Origin: Cristatella mucedo
Taxonomy: Eukaryota > Bryozoa > Phylactolaemata > Cristatellidae
Reading direction: 5' to 3'
Assembly: GCA_009760855.2 (NCBI GenBank)
Contig: WPIO01000026.1
Coordinates: 3,416,501 to 3,480,500, forward strand
DNA: 64,000 nt
Made by a program: the position numbers and the translations under genes. Shown here in pieces: positions 1-37,496 of this stretch. The notes beneath the pieces were generated by a model that was not told the DNA's origin, ran no database searches, and saw nothing but the letters and a program-made list of their open reading frames with translations. The number at the start of each line of letters is the position of its first letter. Position 1 is the first letter of the stretch.

Positions 1-1224
1 TTTTTTCGAGTGACGAGCAGGAAACTACACTATCATCGTGGTAAGTAACTCAATTTGTCACAGAGAGGTTTGATGTAATGACAGGCGGTAAAAGTAATCT
101 TGTGCATTTATTTTTCGAAAAACTGCACTCTTATTATTATACTCTCCATCTCATTGGAAAAGTTTCAAGTTTGAGCCATAACGTGATTACGAATAAGCAT
201 TCGTACGCCACTTTGGTCCATAAGCAAATCGGATAAGAGAGGAGGTATCGCGATGATCAGTCATGTATGGCGCTTCGCTTCGAGCAATAATTACCCAATC
301 TTAGGCTTGAAAATGTACTAAGGATAGAGTAAACAGCCGTTACTCCTTGCAGAGAAGGGCCGGTAGAATAATGTCGAATCTGTGAAGAAAGGCTATGCTC
401 TGCTAAAAAATATGCAGCTAACGGTTGCATGAGATCTAGCGAGCCAAAGGATATGCCTTACTACTATGCTGCATTCGTGCTTCCGTCGGCTGGACGTCTA
501 GCCAAGCTGTTCGAATGAAGATGACTTCACTGAGCCACTAGATTTTTCAGCACTAATCTCTACCAATCGTGCATTGACCTTGGCCTACGAATATTTCGAT
601 CGTCGACAACTGTGGTTCCAAGCTCAATCAATACCAACAAACGTGGCCTCAAAATGCAGCAAATACATGTTACGTTAAGAATTCCCACTCAAATAAGAAG
701 TGTTTATGAGCTGTTGGCTTCCGATCAGCACCGCCTCAAACCGTTGCTTATTAGGCGGCAGCGACGAGGAATGGCAAACCCTTAGACTTAGCGTAGCCAT
801 TTAGTCGCAGTCTAACCCACGGGGTAGTGGCTTCGCTTGATGCTATCAGATTTACGCTTTTTAATTGTTGTAACTACGCATCTGACGGTTTACCTTGAGT
901 GGGCTTGTCATCATTTTTATAATTTAACGCTTTCTTATAATTTCAAGTAATAGTCTGGCGGCCGTTTAGGAATGAGTAGCTTCTATTGACAAAGATCACT
1001 AGAAAAACGCCGCACCGGTGTAATTAAATTTCACAGAAATAAATGTTATTGACTTTGACGTACTACTTCTGGTGTAAACAGTTTTTGCAAAATGATTTTC
1101 TCAGCCATGTTCTGGTAATTTGTCAATCACGGAAACTTGGGATTGCATTTATCTTTCTGTAGGCAATATTCCAAAAATTTAAATATTGTGGACCACTTCT
1201 GAATATTTTCCTTGGAAGAGCAGA
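1..1224. other. Unassigned intergenic DNA
   Basis: No reading frame, RNA gene or repeat that I recognise. The composition is moderately AT-rich. It could hold diverged transposon sequence, but no diagnostic motif is visible. Confidence 0.4.
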
Positions 1225-2562
1225 TGTAGGCGGTTCCACCTAATAATAAAAAAATACGACAGAGAACTCGATATATTTCTAGGCACTTTACATTTGCTGC
1301 ACGTGAAGCGCGATCGAATGGTTAGTGGTAGCATGCTCAATAAACAGCAAGAATAATATGGTTAGGATGAAGTGCACAGGGTCAGTATGCAAGTATGGCT
1401 AGTGGCAGCATGCACAGTGTCAGCACGCATGAGCACATGAAGGTCAATGCACAAGGACCCACTAAATGTTGTGATATATAGGTGCGTTTTTAGTTTCTTT
1501 TTAAATGTGCTCAAGTCAGGAGATGTCGCGACACAAGTCGGGAGTGAGTTCCACACTTTGGGAGCTTACTAACCAAAAGCACGGTCTCCAAAGGATTTGA
1601 AGTTTGTACGAGGTATAGATAAACAATTTAATTCCGAAAAGCGAGTGGTAGGCTGCTTAGCCTGGTGGGGAAGTAGATCTTGTGACTGATTTAATGCCGT
1701 GCTATAAGCATATGGGCCGGTGACGTTTAGGGTCATATTATGACCACTATGGCCAATTTAGGACCAAGCCTTGTTTATGACACCCAACAAAGTTTTGTAG
1801 CTGCCTCTGGTTTTTTCCGTGCCGGTTTATGGGGATATTGTTTATGAGAGGTAGTCGCAGCCCAATATTCTAGAGGTTCCTCGGATTATCTTTGTCCATT
1901 CACATCAATACTCTGGAGTCTCCCTCTAAGATATGACCGGAACCACTGCAACGCTGTGCCAGTGATGACCAGGCGAGACGGGAGGCGCTCAAGAAGGACT
2001 CGGTGATCCAAAGTATCAAAAGCTGCCGAAAGATCGAGCAAAACAAGCAGAGATACTCTCCCTAAGTCTATAAATTTCTAAGTAGGTCGTTCACAACCCG
2101 AAACAATGTCGAATTTTCTTAGTGATAAGCTTAAACACTAGACTGGAACTCACTAGCAAGGTTGGCAGTTTCAATATAAGAATTCAGCCTCGACTCGTTC
2201 CAATGCCTTTGATAGGAATGGCAGAAGGGAGGCAGTTTGCAAGTTGCTCAAGTTCTCTTGGTTCAGTCTTGCTTTCTTGAGTAGTGGTCAGACTATTGCC
2301 TTTATGAAATGTGATGGGACATGACCTGAGGCTGATGACTTATTTATGATGTTAGTTATGCATGGCAGCAGCAGATCAATGCATCGTTGAAGCAGGACAG
2401 TGGGAATAGGGTCCAGAGAACTAGCGGTGCTTTTTAATTGGAGTACAAACTTCAGGACGAGGTCACCAGTGACCTGCTTGAGTGTAGACATTGAGCTGCT
2501 GCATGGAATTGAGAGACATGATTCAAGGGTTGATGCTGCTATCTTAGGGATGTACTCATTGA
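1225..2562 (-). mobile_element. LINE-A relic, 3' half (RT and C-terminal region)
   Basis: On the minus strand this is the 3' part of an L2/CR1-like non-LTR retrotransposon. The left edge has a short ATT-rich tail and the terminal motif of this family (fragments of AGAGAACTCxATxTxTTTCTAGGCACTTTACATTTGCTGC). The same 3' region recurs at 7636, 11795, 22857, 26700 and 51835. Reading leftwards, the minus strand encodes pieces of the post-RT segment and, near 2288-2593, the reverse-transcriptase block containing DPIPTxLLQRCIDLLLPCITNIIN. Frameshifts and stops break the frame, so it is inactive. A LINE-B copy interrupts it at about 2563, and the 5' half resumes at 3825. Confidence 0.75.
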
Positions 2563-3824
2563 TATGATACGACCGGTCTGGCAGACGAAGCACTGGGTGG
2601 TTTAAATCGTACTTGTCTGACCGTGTTCAATCCGTGTCGTGTGGGGGTCAGGTCTTACAAACGAGAAGGGTAACCTGTGGAGTCCCTCAAGGGTGTGTAC
2701 TCGGTCCCTTGCTGTTCTCCATTTATACACGACCTCTGGAAAAACTGATTAGGGCCCATGGAATAGGGCATCACTTCTATGCTGACGATATTCAGTTGTA
2801 TTTGTCATTCAAGCCGTCGGAATCTGCAGCCGCAACTGAGAAACCGAATGCTCTCCTTGCCGATATTCGATCCTGGATGTCGGACAACTTCCTGAAATTA
2901 AATGATGATAAAACCGAACTGCTGCTCATAGGACACCTAAGCGTGTGGCTGAATTCAAAGGCTTTGCTCTTCTAATACGTGATGCCATTGTGCGACCATC
3001 ACCACGTTCTCGAAATTTAGGTGTCGTTTTCGACAGCTGCCTCAATTTTAAAAGCTCCATTCAGAAGACTGCTTCTACAGCTAGCCATCACGTCCGATCC
3101 CTATCCAAGATTAGGAGCTGTCTCCCACAGTGACTTGTAAAAAATTAACTAGCTCCTTAGTTCTGTCTCGGCTTGATTATTGTAATTTCCTTTTGGCTGG
3201 GTTGCCAAAGAAAGCTATTAGGCCACTGCAGCAGACTATGGATATGGCTGCAAGGCTGGTCTTCAAGTCCCAGCGGTTTGAGCACGTGTCACCTTTGCTG
3301 GAAGAGCTAGGATGGTTGCCGGTTGAGCAACGGATACAGAGCAAAGTTCTTACGCTGTCCCACAAGGCCCGCCACGGCTTGGCTCCTTCGTACCTAGCTG
3401 AACTGCTGCATCAATTTCAGCCTGTTCGTACCCTCAGGTCCTGTTAGGACAATACATTAGCTGTCCCATTCCTCCGCTTAGACAGTTGGCGACAGAAGCT
3501 TTAGCTCTGCAGGTCCTAGACTGTGGAACTCGCCTCCACAATTCTTACGCAACGACAACTACTCTCCAACTGCCGACTGTGGCTCATCCTTTTCAGCGGT
3601 CCTGAGCTGCTACTTCCATGCTACTCACTACCTCAACTGCTCTCCTGACTCTGCTATGCTTCTCACTTTCTCTTTGTTGCGTGAGACGAAGTCTGTTGGC
3701 TACCGACTGCGTACCGAAAGCCGCTTAGGCTGTGAGTGTGCCATACAAAACTCTCCTGCGTAACACCCACGTGGTCTTTATGACTTTGTGGAGTTACAGA
3801 CGGAGATACATTACATTACATTTA
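2563..3824 (+). mobile_element. LINE-B copy, 5'-truncated, nested in LINE-A
   Basis: This + strand non-LTR retrotransposon of the L2/CR1 type encodes the RT core. Motifs include GVPQGCVLGPLLFSIYT, then FYADDIQLYLSF and FLKLNDDKTELLLIG. The post-RT segment follows, with LVLSRLDYCNFLLAGLP and GWLPVEQRIQSKVLTL. The ORF is cut into three frames (2613-2975, 2945-3133, 3130-3447), so it is a pseudo-copy. The 3' end closes with a tandem ATTACATTACA tail at about 3808-3822. The last 270 bp match another copy at 18945-19230 almost base for base. The flanking DNA on both sides is minus-strand LINE-A, so this copy inserted into that element. Confidence 0.8.
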
Positions 3825-5150
3825 TCTTGTTGAAAAAGAAGCTAGAGAAGCAATCAGCTAGATCATCACAAGGATCACTAGAAAATTAACTAACATGGCA
3901 GCGGTTAGGGAGTTGGTTGATCGTCAATATCAGCATTTTTTGATTGTGCATTTGTGCTTCAACAGTGTTTTTATATAAGCTAGACTTGGCCTTTGCTAGA
4001 ATCAATTTGTACGATCTACATTAGTCCTCGTGTGCATGTCGATGGCCTGTCAGTCTTGATCTGCTGTATGCTTTTTCAAGCTTGGGATTAGTAGACCCTG
4101 CTAGTTTAACGTCTATTGAACCAAAGGCCGTCTGGGTGAGGGCAAACAGTGCGCCTGGACAGAGGTGCAAACTAATCGAGCACGTCAGCTAGTGTCGTGT
4201 TGTAGCAATCTACCAATGATGACAGATCGGAAGTATGTTGAACAGCAGAGGCGAAGCAGATATTCTCCCACGAATGGCATCGGTGCCGAGGGTCTCGAGG
4301 CTTGGCGATTAACATGTGAAATTAGGTGAGGAGGATGAAGGCACACATTGCAGACTGATCTGCATGTGGTCAATTAAACAGAATTTGGTAATAATTAGTG
4401 AGTACATAGTGCAGTTGTATGAGAAAATGTGGTCGAGTGTGTGACCCTTGATATGAGTGCATGCACTGCAGCCACAACATGCAATGAGTCACTCAGTGCA
4501 CGAAATTCGGTGCTGAATGCGTCAGTTATGTTATCCAAAAAAAATATTTAAATTACCCATAACGAGAAAGATCGGTTTCTTTCACGCATAATCAAATTGA
4601 GAACAGGTAAATCTGAGATAAAGGACTTGGTACCTGGTGGGCGATAGACTACTGCCTCCATCAATAGGGTTTGGTCAGATGAAATCGGGACAATAGATTC
4701 GAAAGACTCCTTCGAGGATACTGCAAACGGCTTGAGATTGAAGGTCGAGCGCACGATAATAGCAACTCCACCGCTAGTTTTGATTGATCTAGGGGCGCGA
4801 ATGAAGGAGAAGCCAGTCGGCGTTGTGTCTTTAATATATAGTCGGGCAGTTTACCGGTTTTAGCCAAGTTTCAGTAAAGACGAACAGGTCGAGGCCTTTT
4901 TCACAAATAAGGTCGCTTATTAATAATGCTTTATTGCACATTGAACAGGGATTTCAAAGACAAGCTTTAAGTTGGGCCGCCGGAGTTATAGCAGGCCTGA
5001 TGACCACTAAATTAGAGGGATTCACAGTAACGCTTGAAGGAGAACTCGCTGACTGGTTTGAGGCAATGCTAGGAATACCTAACGAGCGGACACAGCTTGT
5101 GGTGAGCGCATCGCCTCCGGAGCGCTTTTTTGTTTATGCATAATTCATGA
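3825..5150 (-). mobile_element. LINE-A relic, 5' half (endonuclease region)
   Basis: This continues the minus-strand LINE-A element from 1225-2562 on the far side of the LINE-B insertion. The stretch at 3825-3895 matches 13750-13825 of another minus-strand LINE-A copy. The minus strand at 4548-4867 encodes an apurinic-like endonuclease segment (VVYRPPGTKSFISDL followed by RNRSFSLW). The part at 4860-4925 reads as the N-terminal endonuclease start (ICEKGLDLFVFTETWL). The part at 4185-4373 matches the + strand copy near 39740-39940. The 5' limit is not sharp and could reach about 5.5 kb. Confidence 0.65.
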
Positions 5151-7489
5151 ATTTCAGCAGCAAAATAACATATTGGGGTGCATTTTTGCCACAATAACGA
5201 AGCGATAAGAGGGGCGCACGATCATGGCTATTGTGCAGGTTGCTAGCAGCTGACGTATCTCATGCCGCCGCCGGAGTGGCAGACCTAGCCCGTGGCGATA
5301 ACCGTTTAGATGGCCGCTGGCACATAATTTCTGGCATGTTACGGTCAAGCAAAAAGCAGATAGGCTTCAAACAGGTCTCAGCTGCAACGGTTCTCGTATA
5401 AGATGTTTGCAAGAACTTTGGTTTTCTGAAGAGAATTCTGCAACGGACAAGAAACGCTTGTAGCACATGGTATCGGGAGGCAAGGCTTGTGAAGCAGCCA
5501 AAATCTCTCAGGGTATGAGCGACATTTAGAAATCACACTGATCACTTAAAGAGCTGTGCTTCTTTATTAATGTATTGGGCGGAGCGAATAGGCCACCAGT
5601 CGTTGTGATCTTTCGTACGTCTGCGTCCTATCCGTTGCATTTATCGTACCCAATAATGGAGCAGCTACAACAAAGATAAGCTAAAAAATGCATAATTTTC
5701 CGCTGTTCGAATTTCAGATTGTGAATAGAAATAGTTTTCTGGCATTTGAGAACCATGGCTTTTTTCTAAATTGGTTGCCTCTTTGATGTGGAAATGCGTA
5801 AGCGCTGGAATTACTGTTTTACCTTGCCCAAAGACTGGCAGGCTGTCATACCCGCTAGTTATCTCTGTAATTCATGCTATCGAGGTCTGATGTCTTAATA
5901 ATTATGCTTGCCGACCTAATGGCCTTGAAGCAAATCAGCATTACCAAACGTACGTGGATCTAGGTAAGTTCAAGAACTGCTCTGATCTTTATACCCAAGA
6001 TGGTGTTTTTAGGCGGCACACCTCTACAGCCGCACACGAAAGAATTTGACTCGGTCAAAGGCCAGTTTTCAAGGACGCTTTTGGGGTGTACGTTCGCCCA
6101 CCAATTGCAGTAGGTGTTCAATTTTTCTTTTCGTCCCGTACAGGGCCTTGACAGGACATTTCTAACTAAACCAATCCAGAATTGCCTGCGGGGCCCTTAA
6201 GCGGAGTTTGGGTTTGCGGCCGCACTTCTACGAGTTAATCATCCGGTGATTTTGGTGGGTATAGGTCTTACAATTTCACTATTGAAGCACTAGACAGCGG
6301 CCCTTTATCTGGAACACTGTACTTTCATAGCCGAAAAACTAAACTGCGAATCAAGGTGGAGCCCATATCCAGGCCTGAATTGTTTTGGCGAGACCGCAGC
6401 TCTCGAGGCTTTCACTGGACTTACGAATGACATTGGAAGGATAAATGTGCTTTGTTGGCCATTGGTATTAAACCTATCATGCTAGAGCCAAGAGCATTAA
6501 TAACTCTGCACTCTGCGCATCCTGGGTTATTCTGAGAACTCACAAGCCGACGCCACAAGCCTAAAGATAGAGCATCGTACGTTGAAAAGGGTACTGTACA
6601 CGTAGCGGCTCTGAGAACTAGCTGCCTGGTTGCACGAAGCTCTGCAATTCTAGCTGATAATGGCGGGTACCACCGTGCATACCGGAACCATCTGGTGACA
6701 GTAGGACCTCCGCGAGGGACACGAGGAGTTAAGGGTTCGCCAAAAGGGACGCTCGAGGCGACCCCTTCAGAGTGCTTCGTGCGCTACTTCAGCGTGACGT
6801 CGATACTTTAGTGGGGCCTGAGCTAAGCTCAGCAGAATCCTAGCGGCACCGGGCGCTACGGCGATGTACGCGAGCTCTCCCATTTTAGGTCCTGCTTTTT
6901 AGAAGAGCATAGTATATACCTCCGTCTTTTCTTTTTTCGAGCACAAGCGCGTTCGGCTACTAATTCTGCGTAATGTGCTTACACATTAATTGCTTGTGTC
7001 TCCAGCCCCGTAGGAGGCGTACGGTTAGTCGTGCGATTCTGCTTCCCACCTTATATAAAGGCAATCTATGCTGTTCAAGTATTGCTCATCCAGAGGTACT
7101 GTGTGCATGTTTTTTTTTCACAGAGGGACTTTGAATCCTTGTAACAATTTATGCTTTTCGGTGGTAGCGTGGATTTCAAGTCATTTTTCGCCAATAGGAT
7201 ACATTTTGGTCCCCACAATTCTCTACTTTGAATTCCCGCATGGTAGCTAAGCTGCAGCTCATCAATCTCAAGCCGCTTGACTTCGAAAAGAGCCATCTTC
7301 GTAGAAGATTCACTCGGGTCGACGTGCTGATGGAGGATCCTTAATGAATGGTCGCTGCCGCGGATGGGATGGCTGCCCAGCTTTCTTGAAAATTAAGATT
7401 ACTGGTGTATGTTCTCGAATGTCATTAAGTCATTTATCAATATGCAGTTGCAAAAAGCTCACTGCTCTCGGGAGCAGTTATATTAGCCG
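5151..7489. other. Unassigned DNA
   Basis: No gene is supported. A minus-strand frame at 5260-5466 may be the extreme 5' end of the neighbouring LINE-A, but it has no diagnostic motif. The rest shows no repeat tail, no long coding frame and no RNA gene. Confidence 0.35.
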
Positions 7490-7632
7490 AGCTGGATTGG
7501 TCCAGCGGTTAAGGCGCTCGCCCCGGCCAAGGTCTGGCTGAGGTCGTGGGCTCGAGCCCCGAGGCATATGTAAAGCGCCTGAATAGAGTTCTCTTGGGGC
7601 GCTATACAAATGAATTATATATATATATATTA
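7490..7632 (+). repeat. tRNA-derived SINE (family 1)
   Basis: A tRNA-like head with an A-box-like segment (TGGTCCAGCGGTTAAGGCGC) and a B-box-like segment (GTGGGCTCGAGCCCC) is followed by a body ending AAAGCGCCTGAATAGAGTTC and GGGGCGCTATACAAATGAAT, then an AT tail. That 3' part resembles the 3' end of LINE-A. There is no paired acceptor stem and no CCA-adjacent structure, so this is not a functional tRNA gene. Related copies lie at 21718, 28557, 48176 and 58244. Confidence 0.7.
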
Positions 7633-7635
7633 ATA

Positions 7636-8225
7636 ATAATAATAATCCATTTGATAAAGCGCCCTCATAGAAACCAATCTCTTTCTAGGTGCTTTACATT
7701 TTCTACAAAGAAACAGATCGAATGGTTAGTGGTAGCAAGCTCAATAAACAGCAAGAATAACATGGTTAGGGGTGACAGGCACAGGGTCAGCACGCAAGTA
7801 TGGTTGATGGTGGCATGCAGAGTTTCAGGACGCATAAGCACATAAAGGTTGTATTACAGAGACCCAATAAATTCTGGAATATATAGGTGCGTTTTTAGTT
7901 CCTTTTTAAATGTGGTCAAGTAAAAAGACGTCGTGACGTAAGTCGGGAGTGAGTTCCAGATTTTGGGAGCATGCGGACTAAAGGCGCGGCCTCCACAGAA
8001 TTTGAGATTTGTATGAGGTATAGGTAAACGAGTAGATGCGGAAAAGCGAGTGGTACGATGCTTAGCCTGGTAGGGCAGTAGATGTGATAGCTAGGCTGGA
8101 GCCAAAGAATGAAGGGACCTAAAAGGGAGGGACAAAATCTTGAAGTCGATGCATTGCTTGACTGGAAGCCAGTGCAAGTAGGCGAGAAGTGGAGTGTTGT
8201 GGCTGCTAAGACAATCACGGCAGGC
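7636..8225 (-). mobile_element. LINE-A 3' fragment
   Basis: An (ATT/AAT)n tail on the left is followed by the terminal motif (AAAGCGCCCTCATAGAAACC, CTCTTTCTAGGTGCTTTACA). The 3' UTR and the end of the post-RT coding segment come next on the minus strand. It is 5'-truncated at about 8225 and the frame is broken. Confidence 0.75.
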
Positions 8226-9340
8226 GAGCCTATCTGCAGAGTTTTGCAGTCACTTTGAGAGTTTGATTAAATCAAATTATGTGCTAAAATTTAGATTGTT
8301 TTAACAATGATCTAGACTCATCATATTTGCCACTGCAGGCTGGCTTCCGTTGACTATCAACGGGTGGCTGAGAGAGACGCTCTTACGACTTTTTTTTAAG
8401 CAAAACTTCGTTGAGTTTTGAAGACGAGTATACTCTGCTCAGTGATGTCTCTAAAGAAACGAGACGCGTCAATGCTTATTTGTCAGAAATACCTACAAAG
8501 TTCATAGCAAGTTGAAGATAAATATGATCGCAGCTAGAACTGTCTTCCCGACTGCAATTAAAACAGAAAAATATCTTTTTGTGAGTTGAACTCGTTTTCA
8601 GCTGATTGAGCAGGAAGAGAAATGAAGGATGCAAAATAATGATCGGTGAGTTTGTGGACACTTAAGAGATTATACATGAACAAATGCCCGAGATTTTTGA
8701 AGAACTTGAGATGAAACTTCCAATTTTCCTGCTGCTGCTAAACTAGATTAGTTGAGAAGAATCCCTCGAGCTATCGCGTTTTATAAACTGGAGCTTCAGT
8801 GTATGTAACTGAAGTGGTGGAGTTTTTAGGTCACAATCCCGCACTATAGACGCGTCTTAAGATTTTACTCTAGCATTTCCAGCATAAAACTTGGGTAAGA
8901 ATGTTACTTCCTAGGTCATTCAACATACTAGTTGCTAATAAGTCATGCAGACTCTTTAACGTAGACGGCGAGAATGAGCAGTTGCTGCTATTCTTGCTTT
9001 ACATAAAATCCAGCCGGCTATCAATCAACTCAACTGCGGATTCCTTATCTTCAAAATTGTGACAACTCCAGTATTGTGACTTTTAACCAATCGTTGAGAA
9101 AAACGCTGCTTTACAATAAGTCGTCCGTCGCATAAAGAATTTATCGTACTGCGATCCGTTTCAAGACATGTGTCGAGACCAAATTAATTTGAAATTTGAA
9201 TAAATGAGCAGCTACGCTTTCAGAATCTCATTTTATAACTTATTTTAGATTGTGCAAGTAATAGTATTCTGAACCCTTCGTACGTAGGCTTAGTTGGGTG
9301 GGGCTACGGATGAGCTGATATAACCAAAGGGGTTCGTAGA
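8226..9340. other. Unassigned AT-rich DNA
   Basis: No coding frame, RNA gene or repeat end is recognisable. Confidence 0.35.
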
Positions 9341-9346
9341 TCGAAG

Positions 9347-9783
9347 ATGTCTGTCAAACACACGCCAGCAGCAAAAATACTCTTAATTGTCACCTCGCCC
9401 GCAGCAGGTAGCAGGATCCGGACATTCGCAGTCGAACGAACCCGCCCCCAAATTCCCGAGGTGACGCGAGAATATCAGACAGGTTTTGAAACGATGAGCT
9501 CAGAACATGCATTCAAGACACAGCGCCCGCTAACGGCAGCAGCTGCTAATTCCGACGCGGGAAAGTAAGAATTTTGAAAACTAGAGATCGCACTAATGGT
9601 AATCAATCGTTTGACCTGTGGTCGAACAGCCCGAGAACCCAAAGCGGTATCGACGAGTCTGACAACGGTAATGACGACTCTGAAGGCTCGTCTGCACTGC
9701 ACATGGATTCGGCGTATGGTATAAGTACGCACAAAAAGAGGCGCAAAATGGCAAACACGGTTGACGGGCTTGCTCATATCTGA
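9347..9783 (+). other. Two adjacent unrecognised reading frames
   Basis: Frames at 9347-9568 and 9574-9783 are open in different phases. The second, reading NGNQSFDLWSNSPRTQSG and then THKKRRKMANTVDG, has a Ser/Asp-rich composition with a basic KKRRK cluster, as in disordered nuclear proteins. I recognise no family. They could be a frameshifted gene remnant or chance frames; a 122-codon frame on the opposite strand (9475-9843) is an equally weak alternative. The gap between them is too short for a normal intron. Confidence 0.15.
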
Positions 9784-9894
9784 GGAGAATGCACCGAGCT
9801 TTGCTTTCGGAGAGTGGGCTGTGGCGGCGTCGTTAACGCGCATCTACCCCGTACGGGGGGGGGGGTTCTGCAGGCGCCATGACATTGCGTTGCG

Positions 9895-9905
9895 GCTGAG
9901 TCAGC
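9895..9905. promoter_or_regulatory. MARE/AP-1-like palindrome
   Basis: GCTGAGTCAGC is a perfect 11-bp palindrome matching the core of Maf/NF-E2 recognition elements. It lies about 870 bp upstream of the LIM gene start codon. Functional use is an inference only; an 11-mer can occur by chance. Confidence 0.2.
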
Positions 9906-10239
9906 GCCTCATCTCTGACTAAACTCGCTCGATATAAGACTGCGGCCTCTATGCTCTATACGCGGCCTCTATATCGCGTACTCTATGCCCTGCGAGGCCA
10001 CATCCGCTGGTCTGTGGGCCCACTGAGAGTGGGCGGAGCAATACGGATCTAGGAGCCCCAAAGCTACGCACGTGCTTCAGGCGATCTTGGCTTCCGGTAC
10101 AGTTTCTCTCGACGGTACGAAGAACTGTGAGGAAATACTGCAGAATAGCCCATATATTAATAAATACATACTAAGATAGTTATAAATTGATCATTTGCTT
10201 TACATTCCTAGGTCAGATCTGCATATAAACTCCGCTAGA

Positions 10240-10772
10240 GTGCGCCACTGTGCACCGGTGTGTACCGAGTTTGGCAACGGTCGTTGCTGCCTGGCATTCG
10301 GAACTCGCTCGCGACCTTGGTTTCAGGTGTGCAGGTACATGCGTGTCTGGGCCAGGTTTTTTTACGCCGGCTCATATTTTATAGATAGCGTGGGCGAGCT
10401 GCGCGCACTCTTACTGCAGTTTGCAGCTGTGCTGGAGTCGCGGTCTTTTCAATTCGTTCCGCTCCGCCGCGGCCGCAAGCGTCCGTCGCGTCGCCGTGCG
10501 TCGCCGGTATCGCGCGCGATAGCAGCTTCAATCTCCGAGCGCGCGCGCGGCCGCTATCTTGTCGAGGTCGCCGGGCGAGTGCCTTCTTTCGAGTGCCGGA
10601 GACGCTGCTTTACCGGCTCAATCGATTGCCAGTTATCTGGATTCTAGGCTTGCCGGCTGTCGACGCTCGCGTGCCGCCCCGTTCTCCGCACCCCGGCCGC
10701 CGCCGCCGTGCTATCGGGTTCAGTCGTACATGTTGCTGAGAAGCGCCGACTGTTTCTAGTGCTGCGGCTGCG
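10240..10772 (+). promoter_or_regulatory. CpG-rich 5' flank of the multi-LIM gene
   Basis: CpG and GC content rise sharply from about 10240 to the start codon and on into exon 1 and the first 180 bp of intron 1, unlike the transposon-rich sequence around it. An AT-rich patch (CATATTTTATAG, 10373-10384) is the only TATA-like element nearby. No transcription start can be fixed. Open frames across this block are a by-product of the GC-rich composition. An in-frame TGA at 10737-10739 places the first in-frame ATG at 10773. Confidence 0.5.
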
Positions 10773-35777
<25,005 letters not shown>

Positions 35778-37129
35778 TATGTCACACCCACGTGACCTGT
35801 GTGCCGTCATTCTGATGTGGAGGCACTTACATGAAGATGAACAACATATCTCGTCTGAAATTTTTTCCTTTATTTAGTTTAATGGCAAGTCTAAGTAGAT
35901 TCTTACTTTCTATCTATTCTAAGCTGGCAGTCATTCGTTAATCTTATAAGCTTTTGTTTCATATAGTTAATATTTACGTATGCACTATTCTCTGCCCGGC
36001 TGTCAAGGTCTGCTGACATAACACTATTAAGTCTCGTTAGTTACCGTGTGTAGCTACAAATGCCCAGCTGTGCATTGTGGAATGTTCATGGTGAGGCTGC
36101 TTGTGTTCGTAGAGCTGCTTGCCCTCTGCTGCCGAAGCTTGACTATTGTGAGAGGGAACATTTCGAGTTCCGTGCATTTTGCTGCTCCTACTTCGCTGTG
36201 TTGTAACCTTTCGTCTTTCATCTTATACCAGTTACGTACTTTGACGTCGTTACTGCCTCGGTGTTCTTGTCTCTTTAATATATCATCGGACAAACATGCA
36301 TCGTTTAGAGTTGTTTTTAGTGCCGATGGTTTTATGTGTCACTGGGGCCTGTGTGTACAGTTGTTACGTTTTGACTATATTTAAGGGGTTGTTAGGTAGT
36401 ATTGTCATTTTAGCCTGATCTATTTGTTTTGAACTTTTTTGTCAGGATTTGCAGCCTTGCGATCTCAAACTGTTCTTTCTTCAAAATTGGGCTTAGGTAT
36501 CCTAACAACCTAATGAAGTTTGTTTGTCGAATAGCACTAACTCTTCATCAATTGTCATTACATTATTGCTAAGAGACATTACTGTGACTGCCGGGGGAGC
36601 TGTACTGTTGGCAGTATAGCTAGTAGTATCCAGCAAATCATGAGGAGTCGTGAGGAATTTCTCCGGGAGCTAGTTAGCTGCTAGACGGAAAAGAAATGAG
36701 TTACAGCTGAGGATTAGGGAGGTAAGTAACATTTTGCTTGGATTTTATACTTGGTTGAAGCACTTAAAAGGTCAACATAGCCTCTGCACAAAAATTTCTG
36801 AGCATTAATTTAGAATGCTTCTCGTACGCAAGCTTACCTTTAAAGTTCTAAGCAAATCGAAATCGTCGGCCTCCTTCCGAAGTGAAACCTAGCTACCACT
36901 TAAGGACACATTGGGCTTGTGATTACCAAGGCCCAGACAAAAACAGTTGGAATTCAAGGCCTGTTTTACTGAAGTCTTTAGTTTTTGGTTTTAACTTCAA
37001 ATGGATCGGGGATGTAGGCTGTTTTAACGGTGGTAAACCAATAGCTTGGTGTCGGCTCAATTTGTATTGTTAAATAAGCAGAGACATTTGGCACGTGCCG
37101 ACGTTTCAGAAGCTGCTTCTGTCTGGTGT
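35778..37129 (+). other. Probable 3' UTR and downstream flank of the multi-LIM gene
   Basis: AT-rich sequence after the TAA. I found no canonical AATAAA or ATTAAA soon after the stop; the first clear AATAAA is at 37531, beyond a LINE fragment. The gene's 3' end cannot be placed. Confidence 0.35.
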
Positions 37130-37435
37130 TCCAAATATTACACGTTTGTGCGAGTTGCTTGTCTGTCGTGAGCGTCGCAGTTGCCACATTACACCCCTTC
37201 TCGCCGACCTGCACTGGCTACCAGTCAAGCAATGGATTGAACAAGGTTTTGTCGCTCACTTTTAGGTCCCTTCATTCTTTGGCTCCAGCCTATCTCTCAG
37301 ATATACTACCCCATCAGGCCAAGCATCGTACCACCCGCTTTTCGGAATCCAACAGTCTAGAAATACCTCATACAAACCTTAAATCCTATGGAGACCGTGC
37401 ATTTAGTTCATATGCTCCCAAAGCCTGGAAAGCAA
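37130..37435 (+). mobile_element. LINE-A post-RT fragment
   Basis: Plus strand HPFSPTCTGYQSSNG and SLHSLAPAYLSDILPHQAKH (the 26256 copy has MAPAYLSD here), ending in the middle of the coding segment at AYAPKAW-like sequence. Both ends are truncated. Confidence 0.75.
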
Positions 37436-37496
37436 ACGGTCTGCAGGACGCCGTTCTCGACCGTATTCCACTTGAATCCACCGCAAATGCATAGGA

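Noticed and set aside
7490-7632. A functional tRNA gene
   Set aside because: A- and B-boxes are present, but the acceptor and anticodon stems do not close and the unit continues into a SINE body and tail.
9568-9595. A tiny intron joining the two frames at 9347 and 9574
   Set aside because: The gap is under 30 bp, too short for a spliceosomal intron.
10195-10647. Upstream frame of 150 codons as a separate gene
   Set aside because: It lies in the CpG-rich 5' flank, lacks domains, and stops before the LIM start.
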